From Rhodothermia bacterium (GTDB taxonomy: Bacteria; Bacteroidota; Rhodothermia; Balneolales; Balneolaceae), in NCBI GenBank assembly GCA_030427885.1, contig JAUICM010000004.1, forward strand, positions 62,001 through 126,000: a DNA stretch of 64,000 nucleotides, written 5' to 3'. Positions 29,942 to 39,000 of this stretch are shown piece by piece; within the stretch, counting starts at the first letter, position 1, and every line of letters begins with the position of its first letter. Below the pieces are notes generated by a model. It did no database searches. It worked only from the letters and a program-made list of their open reading frames with translations, and was not told the DNA's origin. Made by a program: the position numbers and the translations under genes.

Positions 29942-32050
29942 TTAATTATGAAAGTTGAGCCACTCTATCTGTTCATTCATCCGCTCTTTGTACCGCGCTC
30001 TGAGACTCATTTCTTGAATCGAATGAACCCATTTTTCTGCCAGCTCAAATTCGTGAAGATAGATAAGCTTGTCTGTGATCGATTCATAAATATCAAACCA
30101 GTCCTGATCCAGTGGGCGATCAATAGCGATGGACGAAAACTCAAGAAACAAAAGATCATTCTCCAGATCCAGCGCCTCAGCTATAATCAACATTTGAACC
30201 GGGGTATTCAATCTTGAAAAGGCCGAGGAATCAGGAAGTTTCTTCTGGTAACGTGCATTCAGTAAAGTGCTCCAGTTTAACAGGTCTTCCCGCATTTGAT
30301 ATGAGTATTTGAACTGACGGGCAGAAGTCGTATCAATTTCAGGCTTGAAGAAAAGCATTGTTTCTCTGGCTGAGTTCCAGTCTCCCGACAAGGCAAAAGC
30401 ATCTGCTTTAAGGATCCCAAATATCAGTAAAGAATCTTCCTGTCCAAAAGAATCCAAAACGGCAGCATAATTGCCAGCAAGAAGTTCGGAGCGGATCCAC
30501 TCCTGTTTAACTAAAAGATTTTGTGGGTCAAGGTCATGAAGATCGCTAATAGCGTTATATCGGTTCGATTCGTTTTCCTGAGCAAGTGCAAGCTGATAAT
30601 CATCCCAGAGCTCCAGTTCAGGTGTAACAGCATGTGGACAAAATCTTTGGAAAAGAGAGCGTTGACTAAAGATGAGCGAAGAAACCTGGCGATCAACGGA
30701 GTCGATCTTAACAGGCGGAAGAGTTGCCACCCAGCGGGTAACAAGCGTGTCAAATGGGATCCCGTATGCTTCCTCAAAATCAGCAGAGGGGTAGGCCATC
30801 TTAAATTGCTCAGCAGGGTAGTTATTCAATAAATAGCTCACAAATGACCCGGCAGTGGTATAACTGATAGCCGATGCGCTGAAGTAAAAGCCTCCAACTC
30901 CTAAAGAAGATTGCATTTCATCAACAGTAGGGTAGGGTGGTTCAGCGGCAATGATCTGATCCAGTGTGGACTCGGGCGAAGCATTTGCGGCAATAGCTTC
31001 GGCGATACCTTCAATCAGGCCGATACTTTTGCTTCCATTATACAGCCAGTTACCAAATTGTTTGGAAATAGCATGAACCATTTCATGTTTGAGAACCCCG
31101 TTTAGCTGCTGTTTTGCAATGTGAAGCTGATCCTGTTCCAGCCAGATGGGCACATAGCTGGTAAACTTTGCTCCAACCAGTTTTTTCTTTTGCCAGGCAT
31201 TGGCATAAAGGAAGCTTTCGATCTTTTGTCCACCGGGCCATTCAATATTCAGTTTCTTTGTGATTTGTTGGAAATGAAACTCATGACGTTCTGCCCAGTA
31301 GGCGATCTCATCTTCTGAGTAAGCCTCTTCCGCATAGTAGATATCGAAATGTTCTGTTTTGAGCTCCCGGAATTCCTGCTTCAGATAACTTCTTGGGGTG
31401 ATCACTCCAAGGTTTGCTAATTGACTATATGAAACCACTAAAAGGATAAAAGCTATAACAAGAATGGCTTTTGCTTTAACGCTACGTCTCCATTCAGATG
31501 CCCACCAAAATAACATGATCCAAAGGAAGGTGATGACCCGGAAAAAGAAAAGAGAACCCGTAACCCGGACAGATTCATCATAAATAGGGCCGGGCCAGAC
31601 TCCCCACACGTGATTGTAGAAATAAACCTGAGGAAGAGTGAAGAACTCGATCATCCAAATGCCACCGGCCACGAAAAGGATCAGCAGAATAGTAAGAAGT
31701 GTTGGTAGAGGGGTATACATTTTTTTGAAAAACCGGCCAATGCTCAGGCCAAAATACACGGAGGGAACGGGCACCCAAATCCAGAAGCCAATACCATCCC
31801 ATGTCAGGCAGCCACTTAACAAAGAGTAAAAGAACAAAGGCAGCCCGAATAAGTATAGTCGTAATAAAATCTCTGCACTGAGCTCGAAATAATTGGAGAC
31901 ATTGAACTTTGAAGCCCGGATCCCTGCCCAAAAGCACCCGAATGTAGCGGCGATCAAGGCGGATTCGAAATGGAAATCCCGCAAAAGAGGGACAGGTAGT
32001 AAAAGAGCCCCAAAAATCAGGGGGAGTAAATATTTGCGGAGCTGTTTCAT
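29942..32050 (-). CDS. polytopic membrane protein with gluzincin-like metallopeptidase domain
   Basis: 702 aa. The N-terminal third holds about seven hydrophobic helices (residues 10-215). A peptidase-MA-like domain follows with HEMVH at about residues 322-326 and, about 25 residues on, GLIEGIAEA supplying a Glu ligand, the zinc-binding pattern of gluzincins (M1/M61-like). The remaining 300 residues look helical and TPR-like. I infer a membrane-bound protease facing the periplasm; the substrate is unknown. No close family name is claimed. Confidence 0.65.
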   Translation of the reverse strand: MKQLRKYLLPLIFGALLLPVPLLRDFHFESALIAATFGCFWAGIRASKFNVSNYFELSAEILLRLYLFGLPLFFYSLLSGCLTWDGIGFWIWVPVPSVYFGLSIGRFFKKMYTPLPTLLTILLILFVAGGIWMIEFFTLPQVYFYNHVWGVWPGPIYDESVRVTGSLFFFRVITFLWIMLFWWASEWRRSVKAKAILVIAFILLVVSYSQLANLGVITPRSYLKQEFRELKTEHFDIYYAEEAYSEDEIAYWAERHEFHFQQITKKLNIEWPGGQKIESFLYANAWQKKKLVGAKFTSYVPIWLEQDQLHIAKQQLNGVLKHEMVHAISKQFGNWLYNGSKSIGLIEGIAEAIAANASPESTLDQIIAAEPPYPTVDEMQSSLGVGGFYFSASAISYTTAGSFVSYLLNNYPAEQFKMAYPSADFEEAYGIPFDTLVTRWVATLPPVKIDSVDRQVSSLIFSQRSLFQRFCPHAVTPELELWDDYQLALAQENESNRYNAISDLHDLDPQNLLVKQEWIRSELLAGNYAAVLDSFGQEDSLLIFGILKADAFALSGDWNSARETMLFFKPEIDTTSARQFKYSYQMREDLLNWSTLLNARYQKKLPDSSAFSRLNTPVQMLIIAEALDLENDLLFLEFSSIAIDRPLDQDWFDIYESITDKLIYLHEFELAEKWVHSIQEMSLRARYKERMNEQIEWLNFHN

Positions 32051-32090
32051 AGGAATCGGATTTAACTCCCAAACATAAATGCTCTTTTAC

Positions 32091-32474
32091 TTAATAACTA
32101 GCTATGCCATAACAAAAAACCCACCAGATCAGCACGGGCTGTATGGGTAAGCGCAGCAGGGTGATCCAGGTAAACAGATCAAAACCGCGTCGTTTTCTGG
32201 CTTTAAGAAACATGTCAATATTAGCAGGGAAAACGGCAAGTAGGAGAATGATAAGTCCCCAGGCAGCGAAGAACCGCATTTCAGGAAACAGGTACCCGAT
32301 TCCACCGGCCACCTCAGCAACTCCGCTCCAGAAAACCATAGCGTTATGAAATGGAATATAATCGGGCATGATTCGGATAAAAACATCAGGTTTTATGAAA
32401 TGCATAGTTCCTGTGAAAAGAAAAAGCCCGGCGAACAGGTAAATATTAATATCCTGTGATAGTAGAGTGTCCAT
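32091..32474 (-). CDS. DoxX-like small membrane protein
   Basis: 127 aa with four membrane helices and the DoxX/DoxD-like opening (FLFTGTMHFIKPDVFIRIMPDYIPFH, then WSGVAEVAGGIGYLFP). Function is not established for this subgroup. It lies between the proline dehydrogenase terminator and the membrane peptidase gene. Confidence 0.8.
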   Translation of the reverse strand: MDTLLSQDINIYLFAGLFLFTGTMHFIKPDVFIRIMPDYIPFHNAMVFWSGVAEVAGGIGYLFPEMRFFAAWGLIILLLAVFPANIDMFLKARKRRGFDLFTWITLLRLPIQPVLIWWVFCYGIASY

Positions 32475-32492
32475 GTAAATGGCTTAATAAAT

Positions 32493-32521
32493 AAAAAAGC
32501 CCGGGAGTTCCGGGCTTTAAG
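32493..32521 (-). terminator. terminator after proline dehydrogenase
   Basis: On the minus strand AAAGCCCGG, a short loop, CCGGGCTTTTTT. It lies directly after the stop codon at 32523. Confidence 0.85.
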
Positions 32522-32522
32522 A

Positions 32523-33461
32523 TCATTTTTTGAACATGGCTGTGAGCACGAAGAACACGTTTTCCTTGCGCTCCATCAATCGGCGACTGAAATATGGGAA
32601 CCAGTCAGTGCCAAAGGGAACATACACCCGGGTACAATAACCGAGCTGTGTAAGGTCAACCATGGTCTTTTCGCGAAGGCCGTAAAGCATCTGGATCTCA
32701 AAACTTTTCTTATCGATCGCGTTTTGTCCCGCATAATCACGTAACCAGTTGATAAGCTCATCATCATGGGTTCCAAAACGGGGAAAAGCTGTTTTCTCAA
32801 GAAGCACTTTAGCGTATTCTTTAAAAGCGACCCGGATCTTCGGCATACTTTGAATCGCAATATCAGCAGGTTCTTTATACGCACCTTTTACCAGGCGTAC
32901 ATCCGCGCCCATTTCAGCGAGTTCATTAATGTCATCTTTTGTTCGATGAAGCATGGCCTGGATCACGATACCCACATGTTTACCATATTTGGCGAACGCT
33001 TCCTTAAAAATATCGATCGTAACCTGAGTATAATCGCTACCCTCCATATCGATACGGACAAACTGGTCATGTTTTTGGGCAACATCCAGCAGTTTGAACA
33101 GATTGTCACGGCAGTAGTCACGGTCGATATCAAGGCCCATCATAGTAAGTTTGATGGAAATACTACTCACCAATTCATGAGTATTGATTCCCTTCAGAAG
33201 ATCGATATAAGCTTCAACCGTAGCGTCGGCTTCCTTTCGATCCTTCACATTTTCACCCAGGAGATCAAGAGTAAGCTTGAGGTCTTTAGCGTTCAGGTAC
33301 TGAGCTTTTCCAACTGATTTTTCAAACGACTCGCCGGCTACGAATCTTTTTGCAAGTATAAAAGGTAGTTTCATTCTCAAATTTTTAAGGTGGCTCCAAA
33401 AATAAGGAATGTCACCATTTTCTTCATCATCCAAAAAAGCCTGTAACGTATCAAAAAACAA
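32523..33461 (-). CDS. proline dehydrogenase
   Basis: Monofunctional flavoenzyme that oxidises proline to pyrroline-5-carboxylate. RFVAGES at residues 38-44, SIKLTMMGLDID, the VRIDMEGSDYT flavin region, LVKGAYKEPA, TFGTHD-like (RFGTHDDELI) and FEIQMLYGLRE are in family order, ending with YFSRRLMERKENV. From the TTG at 33461 it has 312 aa, near the length of known short PRODH enzymes. The first ATG (33377) would remove conserved N-terminal residues, so the TTG start is preferred. No P5C dehydrogenase is adjacent. Confidence 0.92.
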   Translation of the reverse strand: MFFDTLQAFLDDEENGDIPYFWSHLKNLRMKLPFILAKRFVAGESFEKSVGKAQYLNAKDLKLTLDLLGENVKDRKEADATVEAYIDLLKGINTHELVSSISIKLTMMGLDIDRDYCRDNLFKLLDVAQKHDQFVRIDMEGSDYTQVTIDIFKEAFAKYGKHVGIVIQAMLHRTKDDINELAEMGADVRLVKGAYKEPADIAIQSMPKIRVAFKEYAKVLLEKTAFPRFGTHDDELINWLRDYAGQNAIDKKSFEIQMLYGLREKTMVDLTQLGYCTRVYVPFGTDWFPYFSRRLMERKENVFFVLTAMFKK

Positions 33462-33493
33462 TTCGTCTAAAATTTGGTGTATGAAACTTAACT

Positions 33494-33520
33494 AACACGG
33501 GAGCGTAGCGCACTCGTGTT
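33494..33520 (+). other. leader hairpin upstream of the DUF4097 gene
   Basis: AACACGGGAG ... ACTCGTGTT can fold into an imperfect hairpin 13 bases before the start codon. There is no T-run, so it is not a terminator. Any control function is a guess. Confidence 0.3.
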
Positions 33521-33532
33521 CAACCAAACAAA

Positions 33533-34459
33533 ATGGATATGGAAACATTGAAAAAGATAATATCAAGAGCTACAGGGATCGCAATAGTAACAGCAGCTAT
33601 TCTTTCAACCGGTAATGTTCAGGCTCAGTACAGAACAGAACAATTTTCTGTTTCTGATGATGTGGAAGTGGATGTAAAAACCTCAGGAGGAAGTATCGAG
33701 GTGTATGGCGACAACAGAGACGAGGTTGTAGTTGAAATGTATGTAACAAGAAGAGGAAAAGAACTTGATGCAGACGACACAGATCTTAAGGACTGGGAGA
33801 TCAAGATCGAGAAGCAGGGAAATAAAGTATATGCCTATGCAAAAAGAGAAGGGCGTAGCTGGGGAAGAGACAATTTCAGTATTTCGTTCAAAGTATATAC
33901 TCCCGTTAAAGCAACTACAGAACTGAGAACATCTGGTGGCAGTATCGAGCTGGGAAATTTGATAGGGTACCAGTCAGCTAAGACCTCTGGCGGAAGTATC
34001 AGAGCAGAGAAAATTGGTGGGGATGTTGAGCTCAGAACTTCAGGAGGTTCCATCACAATTAATGATGTGGAAGGAGCAGTAGATGCAAATACTTCAGGCG
34101 GAAGGATAAAAGCCGAAGATATCACGGGCGGTATCACGGCGAAAACTTCAGGAGGTAGCATAGACCTCGAAGGAGTTTCAGGTAATATTGAAGCTAAAAC
34201 CAGTGGCGGATCCATCGATGTTGAAGCACTGGACCCAAAAGACTTTATCGAACTGAGAACATCAGGTGGAAGTATCAGTGTGACTGTACCAAAAGATCGT
34301 GGGTACGATATTGATCTGGATGGAAACAGAGTTCGTGCAGACCTTGAGAATTTTAAAGGAGAATACGAGAGAGATGAAATAGAGGGAACATTAAATGGTG
34401 GCGGAACAAAACTCTACGCGAAAACCTCAGGGGGCTCGGTAAATTTGAGATATTTGTAA
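33533..34459 (+). CDS. exported DUF4097-type beta-solenoid protein
   Basis: 308 aa. A signal peptide (about residues 1-33, ending NVQAQ) is followed by nine copies of a (K/R)TSGGSI-like core spaced roughly every 20-40 residues (VKTSGGSIEV, LRTSGGSIEL, AKTSGGSIRA and so on, one as TSGGRI). This is the pattern of DUF4097 adhesin-like parallel beta-helices. Either ATG (33533 or 33539) may be used. The location is probably periplasmic or surface; the partner is unknown. It ends near a hairpin terminator. Confidence 0.8.
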   Translation: MDMETLKKIISRATGIAIVTAAILSTGNVQAQYRTEQFSVSDDVEVDVKTSGGSIEVYGDNRDEVVVEMYVTRRGKELDADDTDLKDWEIKIEKQGNKVYAYAKREGRSWGRDNFSISFKVYTPVKATTELRTSGGSIELGNLIGYQSAKTSGGSIRAEKIGGDVELRTSGGSITINDVEGAVDANTSGGRIKAEDITGGITAKTSGGSIDLEGVSGNIEAKTSGGSIDVEALDPKDFIELRTSGGSISVTVPKDRGYDIDLDGNRVRADLENFKGEYERDEIEGTLNGGGTKLYAKTSGGSVNLRYL

Positions 34460-34500
34460 ACCCATGTTTAACTCCAAGATTAGTTAGTTACAAAGCCACA

Positions 34501-34530
34501 AGGCGGGGGATAGTATCCTCCGCCTTTTCT
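34501..34530 (+). terminator. terminator after the DUF4097 gene
   Basis: AGGCGGGGGA, a five-base loop, TCCTCCGCCTTTTCTTTT. Confidence 0.75.
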
Positions 34531-34637
34531 TTTCGGGTGAACCTGGTCAAATCCTTTAACATGGCTTTCTCATCAAAAAGCGGTATTTTTCCGGGAACTA
34601 TTAAAGCAGACGGGAATTTATACTTCACCTGATCTAA

Positions 34638-34838
34638 ATGACGGAAAACGAACGACCAAGCTTCGAAGAGGCATTAAAGGAACTGGAATCGATTGTAGAA
34701 AGGCTGGAAGATGCAGAGATCACGCTGGAAGAATCAGTTGAACTCTACGAAAAAGGCCTGGAACTGTCTAAGTTTTGTAATGAGATCCTCGAAAAAGCCG
34801 AGCTCCGGATCGAGCAGGTGAACGAAGCACAAGAATAG
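34638..34838 (+). CDS. xseB: exodeoxyribonuclease VII small subunit
   Basis: 66 aa with the family pattern SFEEALKELESIVERLEDAEITLEESVELYEKGLELSKFC. It is the small helical subunit that binds the XseA large subunit. xseA is not in the window. It starts a two-gene unit with dxs 15 bases downstream, a common bacterial arrangement. Confidence 0.95.
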   Translation: MTENERPSFEEALKELESIVERLEDAEITLEESVELYEKGLELSKFCNEILEKAELRIEQVNEAQE

Positions 34839-34852
34839 TTAGTTATCGCTGC

Positions 34853-36772
34853 ATGGAACAAAAAGAATATATCCCAACACCGGGCCCTTTACTGGCAGAA
34901 ATAAACTCTCCGGAAGACCTTAAAAAGCTGGAGCCTTCTCAGCTTCAGGAAGTCAGTGACGAGTTGCGCCAATACATTGTTGACATAGTATCAGTATATG
35001 GGGGCCATTTTGGAGCAAGTCTTGGAGTTGTAGAGCTGACCACAGCACTGCACTATGTATATGATTCTCCAAAAGACAGTATCGTGTGGGATGTCGGGCA
35101 TCAGGCATACGGGCATAAGATCCTGACCGGACGAAGAGAAAAGTTCCATACCAATCGAAAATACAAAGGGATCTCAGGATTTCCGAAACGCAGCGAAAGC
35201 GAGCACGATGCTTTTGGTGTAGGACATTCATCTACTTCTATATCAGCTGCACTTGGTATGGCAGTGGCCAACGACCTGGATAAAACCAATAGTAAGGTTA
35301 TCGCGATTATAGGCGATGGTGCTATGACTGGCGGACAGGCATTTGAAGCTCTGAATAACGCCGGTGCAATGAAAAGCGATGTACTCGTTATCCTGAACGA
35401 CAACCGCATGTCGATAGACCCGAATGTAGGCGCACTTAAAGAATATTTAGCCGACCTGACCAGCAGCAGGACTTTCAATAAACTTCGGGATGAAGTGTAT
35501 GATCTGCTTGGGCACTTCCGTTCAGCAGGGGAGAAAATGAGGAAAGTTGCTTCCCGCCTTGAATCCGCAATGATGGCTGCTTTGACACCAGGTTCTTTAT
35601 TCCGTTCTCTGGGTTTTAAATATTATGGCCCGATGGATGGTCATGATGTGAATGGTCTCAGAAAGACACTGGAAGACCTTAAAGAAATTAAAGGGCCAAA
35701 ACTCCTTCATATTGTTACAGTGAAAGGAAAAGGTTTTGCTCCTGCAGAAAGAGAGCAAACAAAATGGCACGCCCAGAGCAGTCCTTTTGATAAGATCACG
35801 GGTAAATCACTGGCGCCATCAAACAAAGTTAAGAAGGCCCCAAAGTATCAGGATGTATTTGGTGACGCTTTGGTAGAATTAGCTGAGCAAGACGAACGCA
35901 TTGTAAGCATGACTCCTGCGATGCCATCCGGTTCGAGCCTCTGGCCGATGATGAATAAATTCCCGGACAGAGCATTTGATGTAGGTATCGCTGAACAACA
36001 TGCGGTTACTTTTGCGGCAGGATTGGCAACCAAGGGCAAAAAAGCATTTTGTGCGATCTATTCTACCTTCCTTCAGCGTGGATATGATCAGTTAGTTCAT
36101 GATGTGGCCATTCAAAAATTACCGGTGGTGTTCTGTATTGACCGGGCGGGAGTTGCCGGCGCTGATGGCCCTACTCACCACGGGGCTTACGATACTGCAT
36201 ACATGAGAACCGTTCCTAATATGGTGATCTCATCTCCACTGAACGAGCAGGATCTTCGGGATATGATGTTTACCGCTTCCAAATATGAGGAAGCTTCATG
36301 GGCGATACGATATCCCCGCGGAGAATCAACCGGAATGGACATCCGCGAAGGCTTTGAAATGATGGAGATCGGTAAAGGAATTTGCCTGAAAGAAGGGGAA
36401 GGCGTTGCGGTTCTCAGTTTTGGCCCGATCGGTAAATATGTGACCGAAGCATCAGAAACACTTTCTGAAGAAGGCATTATGATTGGTCATTATGATATGC
36501 GCTTTGCCAAACCGATCGACGAAGAGCTTCTCGATGAAATCTGCCAGAAGTATGATCACATCGTAACCCTGGAAGACGGGGCAAGACTGGGCGGATTTGG
36601 AAGTGCGGTAGCTGAATATATTTCAGAAAAAGAGAGCAGGCCAAGCCTCACCATTATGGGGCTACCTGACCGTGTAATCGAGCACGGAACCCAGGAAGAG
36701 CTGCACGCCGAAGTGGGTATTGATGCAAATAACTTAATCAAAATTGTTAAGGCAAGATTGGTAGATATCTAA
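34853..36772 (+). CDS. dxs: 1-deoxy-D-xylulose-5-phosphate synthase
   Basis: Thiamine-diphosphate enzyme that makes DXP from pyruvate and glyceraldehyde-3-phosphate, the first step of the MEP isoprenoid route. GHQAYGHKILTGR and GVGHSSTSISAALGMA, then the ThDP motif GDGAMTGGQAFEALNNAG, lie in the first domain. GIAEQHAVTFAAGLA carries the catalytic Glu, and RAGVAGADGPTHHGAYD follows. The C-terminal domain ends normally. It has 639 aa. It is paired with xseB. Confidence 0.97.
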   Translation: MEQKEYIPTPGPLLAEINSPEDLKKLEPSQLQEVSDELRQYIVDIVSVYGGHFGASLGVVELTTALHYVYDSPKDSIVWDVGHQAYGHKILTGRREKFHTNRKYKGISGFPKRSESEHDAFGVGHSSTSISAALGMAVANDLDKTNSKVIAIIGDGAMTGGQAFEALNNAGAMKSDVLVILNDNRMSIDPNVGALKEYLADLTSSRTFNKLRDEVYDLLGHFRSAGEKMRKVASRLESAMMAALTPGSLFRSLGFKYYGPMDGHDVNGLRKTLEDLKEIKGPKLLHIVTVKGKGFAPAEREQTKWHAQSSPFDKITGKSLAPSNKVKKAPKYQDVFGDALVELAEQDERIVSMTPAMPSGSSLWPMMNKFPDRAFDVGIAEQHAVTFAAGLATKGKKAFCAIYSTFLQRGYDQLVHDVAIQKLPVVFCIDRAGVAGADGPTHHGAYDTAYMRTVPNMVISSPLNEQDLRDMMFTASKYEEASWAIRYPRGESTGMDIREGFEMMEIGKGICLKEGEGVAVLSFGPIGKYVTEASETLSEEGIMIGHYDMRFAKPIDEELLDEICQKYDHIVTLEDGARLGGFGSAVAEYISEKESRPSLTIMGLPDRVIEHGTQEELHAEVGIDANNLIKIVKARLVDI

Positions 36773-36788
36773 ATTAGATTAAAATGAT

Positions 36789-37685
36789 ATGAAGCTTAAA
36801 CATTGCTCTATTATTATATTATTAGGGCTGAGCTATTCATGTGGAATTAACTGGGGAGAGAATGGGAAAAAAGAGGTCACGGGTATTGTGTATGATACTT
36901 TTGAGGGTGAAAAAATATTTGCAGAATTAAGTGAGTTCAGCATCGGTGGGAGACCAGTAAAAATCAACGATGAAGGAGAGTTTGAAATTAATATTCAACC
37001 GGGTGAGTATCATTTAAGAATTAGAAGCCAATATTTTCATAACCTTGACAGCACGATAGTAATTGGGGAAAAAACCAACAACGTAGATATAAAAGTAAAA
37101 AGCTTGTTAGATAACTACTATTCCTTTTATGTGGGTAAAGTATGGAGTTTTAAATATTCTTCGGGAGATAGATCATATGGGATAACCACAAGAGAAACCA
37201 CTTCAACCATCGACTTTGAAATCGTAAAAGAAATTGTATCAAGTACCGAGAATGACACAACATACATTGCTCAGGTGCAAATAAATGGTACGGAGGTACG
37301 GACTGATGATTACACAGGTGAAAGTACAACAGATAGCGTTCAGAAATCAGGTACACTCACTATTTTAGTATCGGGGGAGACAGTCACATACTCTAGTATT
37401 CCTACAGTGGAATATTTTGACTTTAATAAAATAAGAGGGGCGTACTTTGAAGGAGATTACGTAAATTTTGATTCTGATAATTTTATCTTTCATGATGGTT
37501 TAAGTATTCCCTTAAAGCACAAATATCCAAAGGCAGTATCGAAGGGAAGAAAAATAAATGCCTATTATCATTACTATTCTCCTCCAGTTTTTATAACACT
37601 TACGCCCGGTAAAGGTATATCTGAATTTTACTATTTTGATGGTGGTCATCATTATTGGTGGGAAAGTTTTTCACTAGCTAATTAA
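36789..37685 (+). CDS. lipoprotein of unknown function with carboxypeptidase-regulatory-like N-terminus
   Basis: 298 aa. A lipobox (LSYSC, Cys18) predicts a lipid anchor. Residues 30-105 look like a CarboxypepD_reg/CNA-B-like beta-sandwich (VTGIVYDTFEGEKIFAEL, then GEFEINIQPGEYHLRIRS). The rest is beta-rich with a KVWSFKYSSGDRSYG segment, reminiscent of other Bacteroidota outer lipoproteins, and no catalytic motif is visible. It lies 16 bases after dxs but is A/T-richer and is probably an independent gene. Confidence 0.6.
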   Translation: MKLKHCSIIILLGLSYSCGINWGENGKKEVTGIVYDTFEGEKIFAELSEFSIGGRPVKINDEGEFEINIQPGEYHLRIRSQYFHNLDSTIVIGEKTNNVDIKVKSLLDNYYSFYVGKVWSFKYSSGDRSYGITTRETTSTIDFEIVKEIVSSTENDTTYIAQVQINGTEVRTDDYTGESTTDSVQKSGTLTILVSGETVTYSSIPTVEYFDFNKIRGAYFEGDYVNFDSDNFIFHDGLSIPLKHKYPKAVSKGRKINAYYHYYSPPVFITLTPGKGISEFYYFDGGHHYWWESFSLAN

Positions 37686-37746
37686 TTTGGAATAAATTCA
37701 AAAAACATAATTATAAACTGAAACTGATATTCATAAAGATAGAGCA

Positions 37747-38748
37747 GTGACTTACACCCTCTCCGACTTCGATTATCATCTGCCTGAAGAACTGATCGCT
37801 CAGTCCCCGGCGCACCCCAGAGATCACGCCCGCTTGCTGGTCTATGACAGGAAGACTAAGGAAATAACCGACGATTATTTCTACAATCTCGGAAAGTACC
37901 TCCATCCCAAAACTACCCTGGTGGTAAACAACAGCAAAGTGGAGAAGTGTCGTTTGATGTTTGATGGGGGAAAGAAAGAACTTTTTGTCACCTCTGTTCG
38001 AAACAATAATACTATTGAGGCACTTGTGCGACCCGGTAAGAAATTCAGAGAAGGTAAAGAAGTAGTATTGGCGGAGGGAATCACGGCAAAAGTAACCCAC
38101 GTTGCTGAAGACGGGCTCAGAACCATCATCCTTTCCCAAGATCTTGATGCGCCGGAATTAGAGCCCTTTAAATACACCCCATTTCCTCCTTATATCGAAC
38201 AGGATGAGTCGTTGGCGGGGGAATATCAGACTGTGTATGCTAAAGATCTGGGGAGTAAAGCAGCCCCAACGGCTGGACTTCATTTCACTGATGAGCTGAT
38301 ACATAAACTGGAAGTGCAGGGAATTCATAAAACGGAAGTAACCTTACATGTTGGATTAGGAACCTTTGCTCCTGTAAAAACCGAGGATCTTGATGATCAT
38401 GTGATGCATAGTGAGTGGTATCAATTGGATGAAAATACAGCGGCAGAGTTAAACGCCTCCAGACATATCACGGCAGTTGGTACAACCAGTGTCAGGGTGA
38501 TCGAATCTATCGCTGATATGAACCGGAAGTTCAAAGCAGGAAGTGGTGATACCGATATTTTCATAACGCCCGGATACACATTTAAGGCAGTCGATTCGCT
38601 GATCACGAATTTCCATCTGCCAAAAAGTACCCTGCTTATGCTGGTATCTGCACTGATGGGATTTGAGGAAATGCACCGTATTTATGAGCACGCTATCAAA
38701 GAACGATATCGATTCTATTCCTTTGGCGACGCGATGCTGATTCGCTGA
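37747..38748 (+). CDS. queA: S-adenosylmethionine:tRNA ribosyltransferase-isomerase QueA
   Basis: Transfers and isomerises the ribosyl group of SAM onto preQ1-tRNA to give epoxyqueuosine. Family segments: FDYHLPEELIAQSPAHPRDHARLL, KAAPTAGLHFT, TLHVGLGTFAPV and FHLPKSTLLMLVSALMG. It has 333 aa. The start is GTG at 37747 (MTYTLSDFDYHLP); no better ATG is in frame. It is a single gene. Confidence 0.96.
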   Translation: MTYTLSDFDYHLPEELIAQSPAHPRDHARLLVYDRKTKEITDDYFYNLGKYLHPKTTLVVNNSKVEKCRLMFDGGKKELFVTSVRNNNTIEALVRPGKKFREGKEVVLAEGITAKVTHVAEDGLRTIILSQDLDAPELEPFKYTPFPPYIEQDESLAGEYQTVYAKDLGSKAAPTAGLHFTDELIHKLEVQGIHKTEVTLHVGLGTFAPVKTEDLDDHVMHSEWYQLDENTAAELNASRHITAVGTTSVRVIESIADMNRKFKAGSGDTDIFITPGYTFKAVDSLITNFHLPKSTLLMLVSALMGFEEMHRIYEHAIKERYRFYSFGDAMLIR

Positions 38749-38776
38749 GAAATCTGTTAAATGTTATTATAAAAAG

Positions 38777-38889
38777 CTCCGTAACGGAGATTTATTAAGA
38801 GGAAAAGCGCTTTTGTTGACTGGGGCTCAACACGATAAATGTTTTTAACTTTATCGTTACCAAATCACCTTAAAAAATTAGTATCTTTG
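38777..38889 (+). promoter_or_regulatory. promoter region of the nqr operon
   Basis: TATCTTTG at 38882-38889 is a good -7 element, leaving a leader of about 105 bases before nqrA. CTCCGT-A-ACGGAG at 38777-38789 is a perfect 13-base palindrome further upstream that could bind a regulator. No clear -33 TTG is at the usual distance. Confidence 0.5.
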
Positions 38890-39000
38890 CTAGCCTTGAA
38901 TTAAAGCTGGAACCTGTTTCTGAATTTAATTCGGTAAGTACTTCATTCTGGAATGGTGTGCTTAACAATATTCAATTAATCGATTATTTGAATTATCGTA

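Noticed and set aside
33835-34215. 126-aa antisense frame with repeats (PPEVLAS-like)
   Set aside because: It is only the reverse reading of the TSGGSI repeats of the DUF4097 gene.
33900-34450. Possible CRISPR-like regular repeats
   Set aside because: The recurrence is codon-level repetition within an open reading frame; no equal spacers and repeats of array type exist. No CRISPR array is seen in the window.
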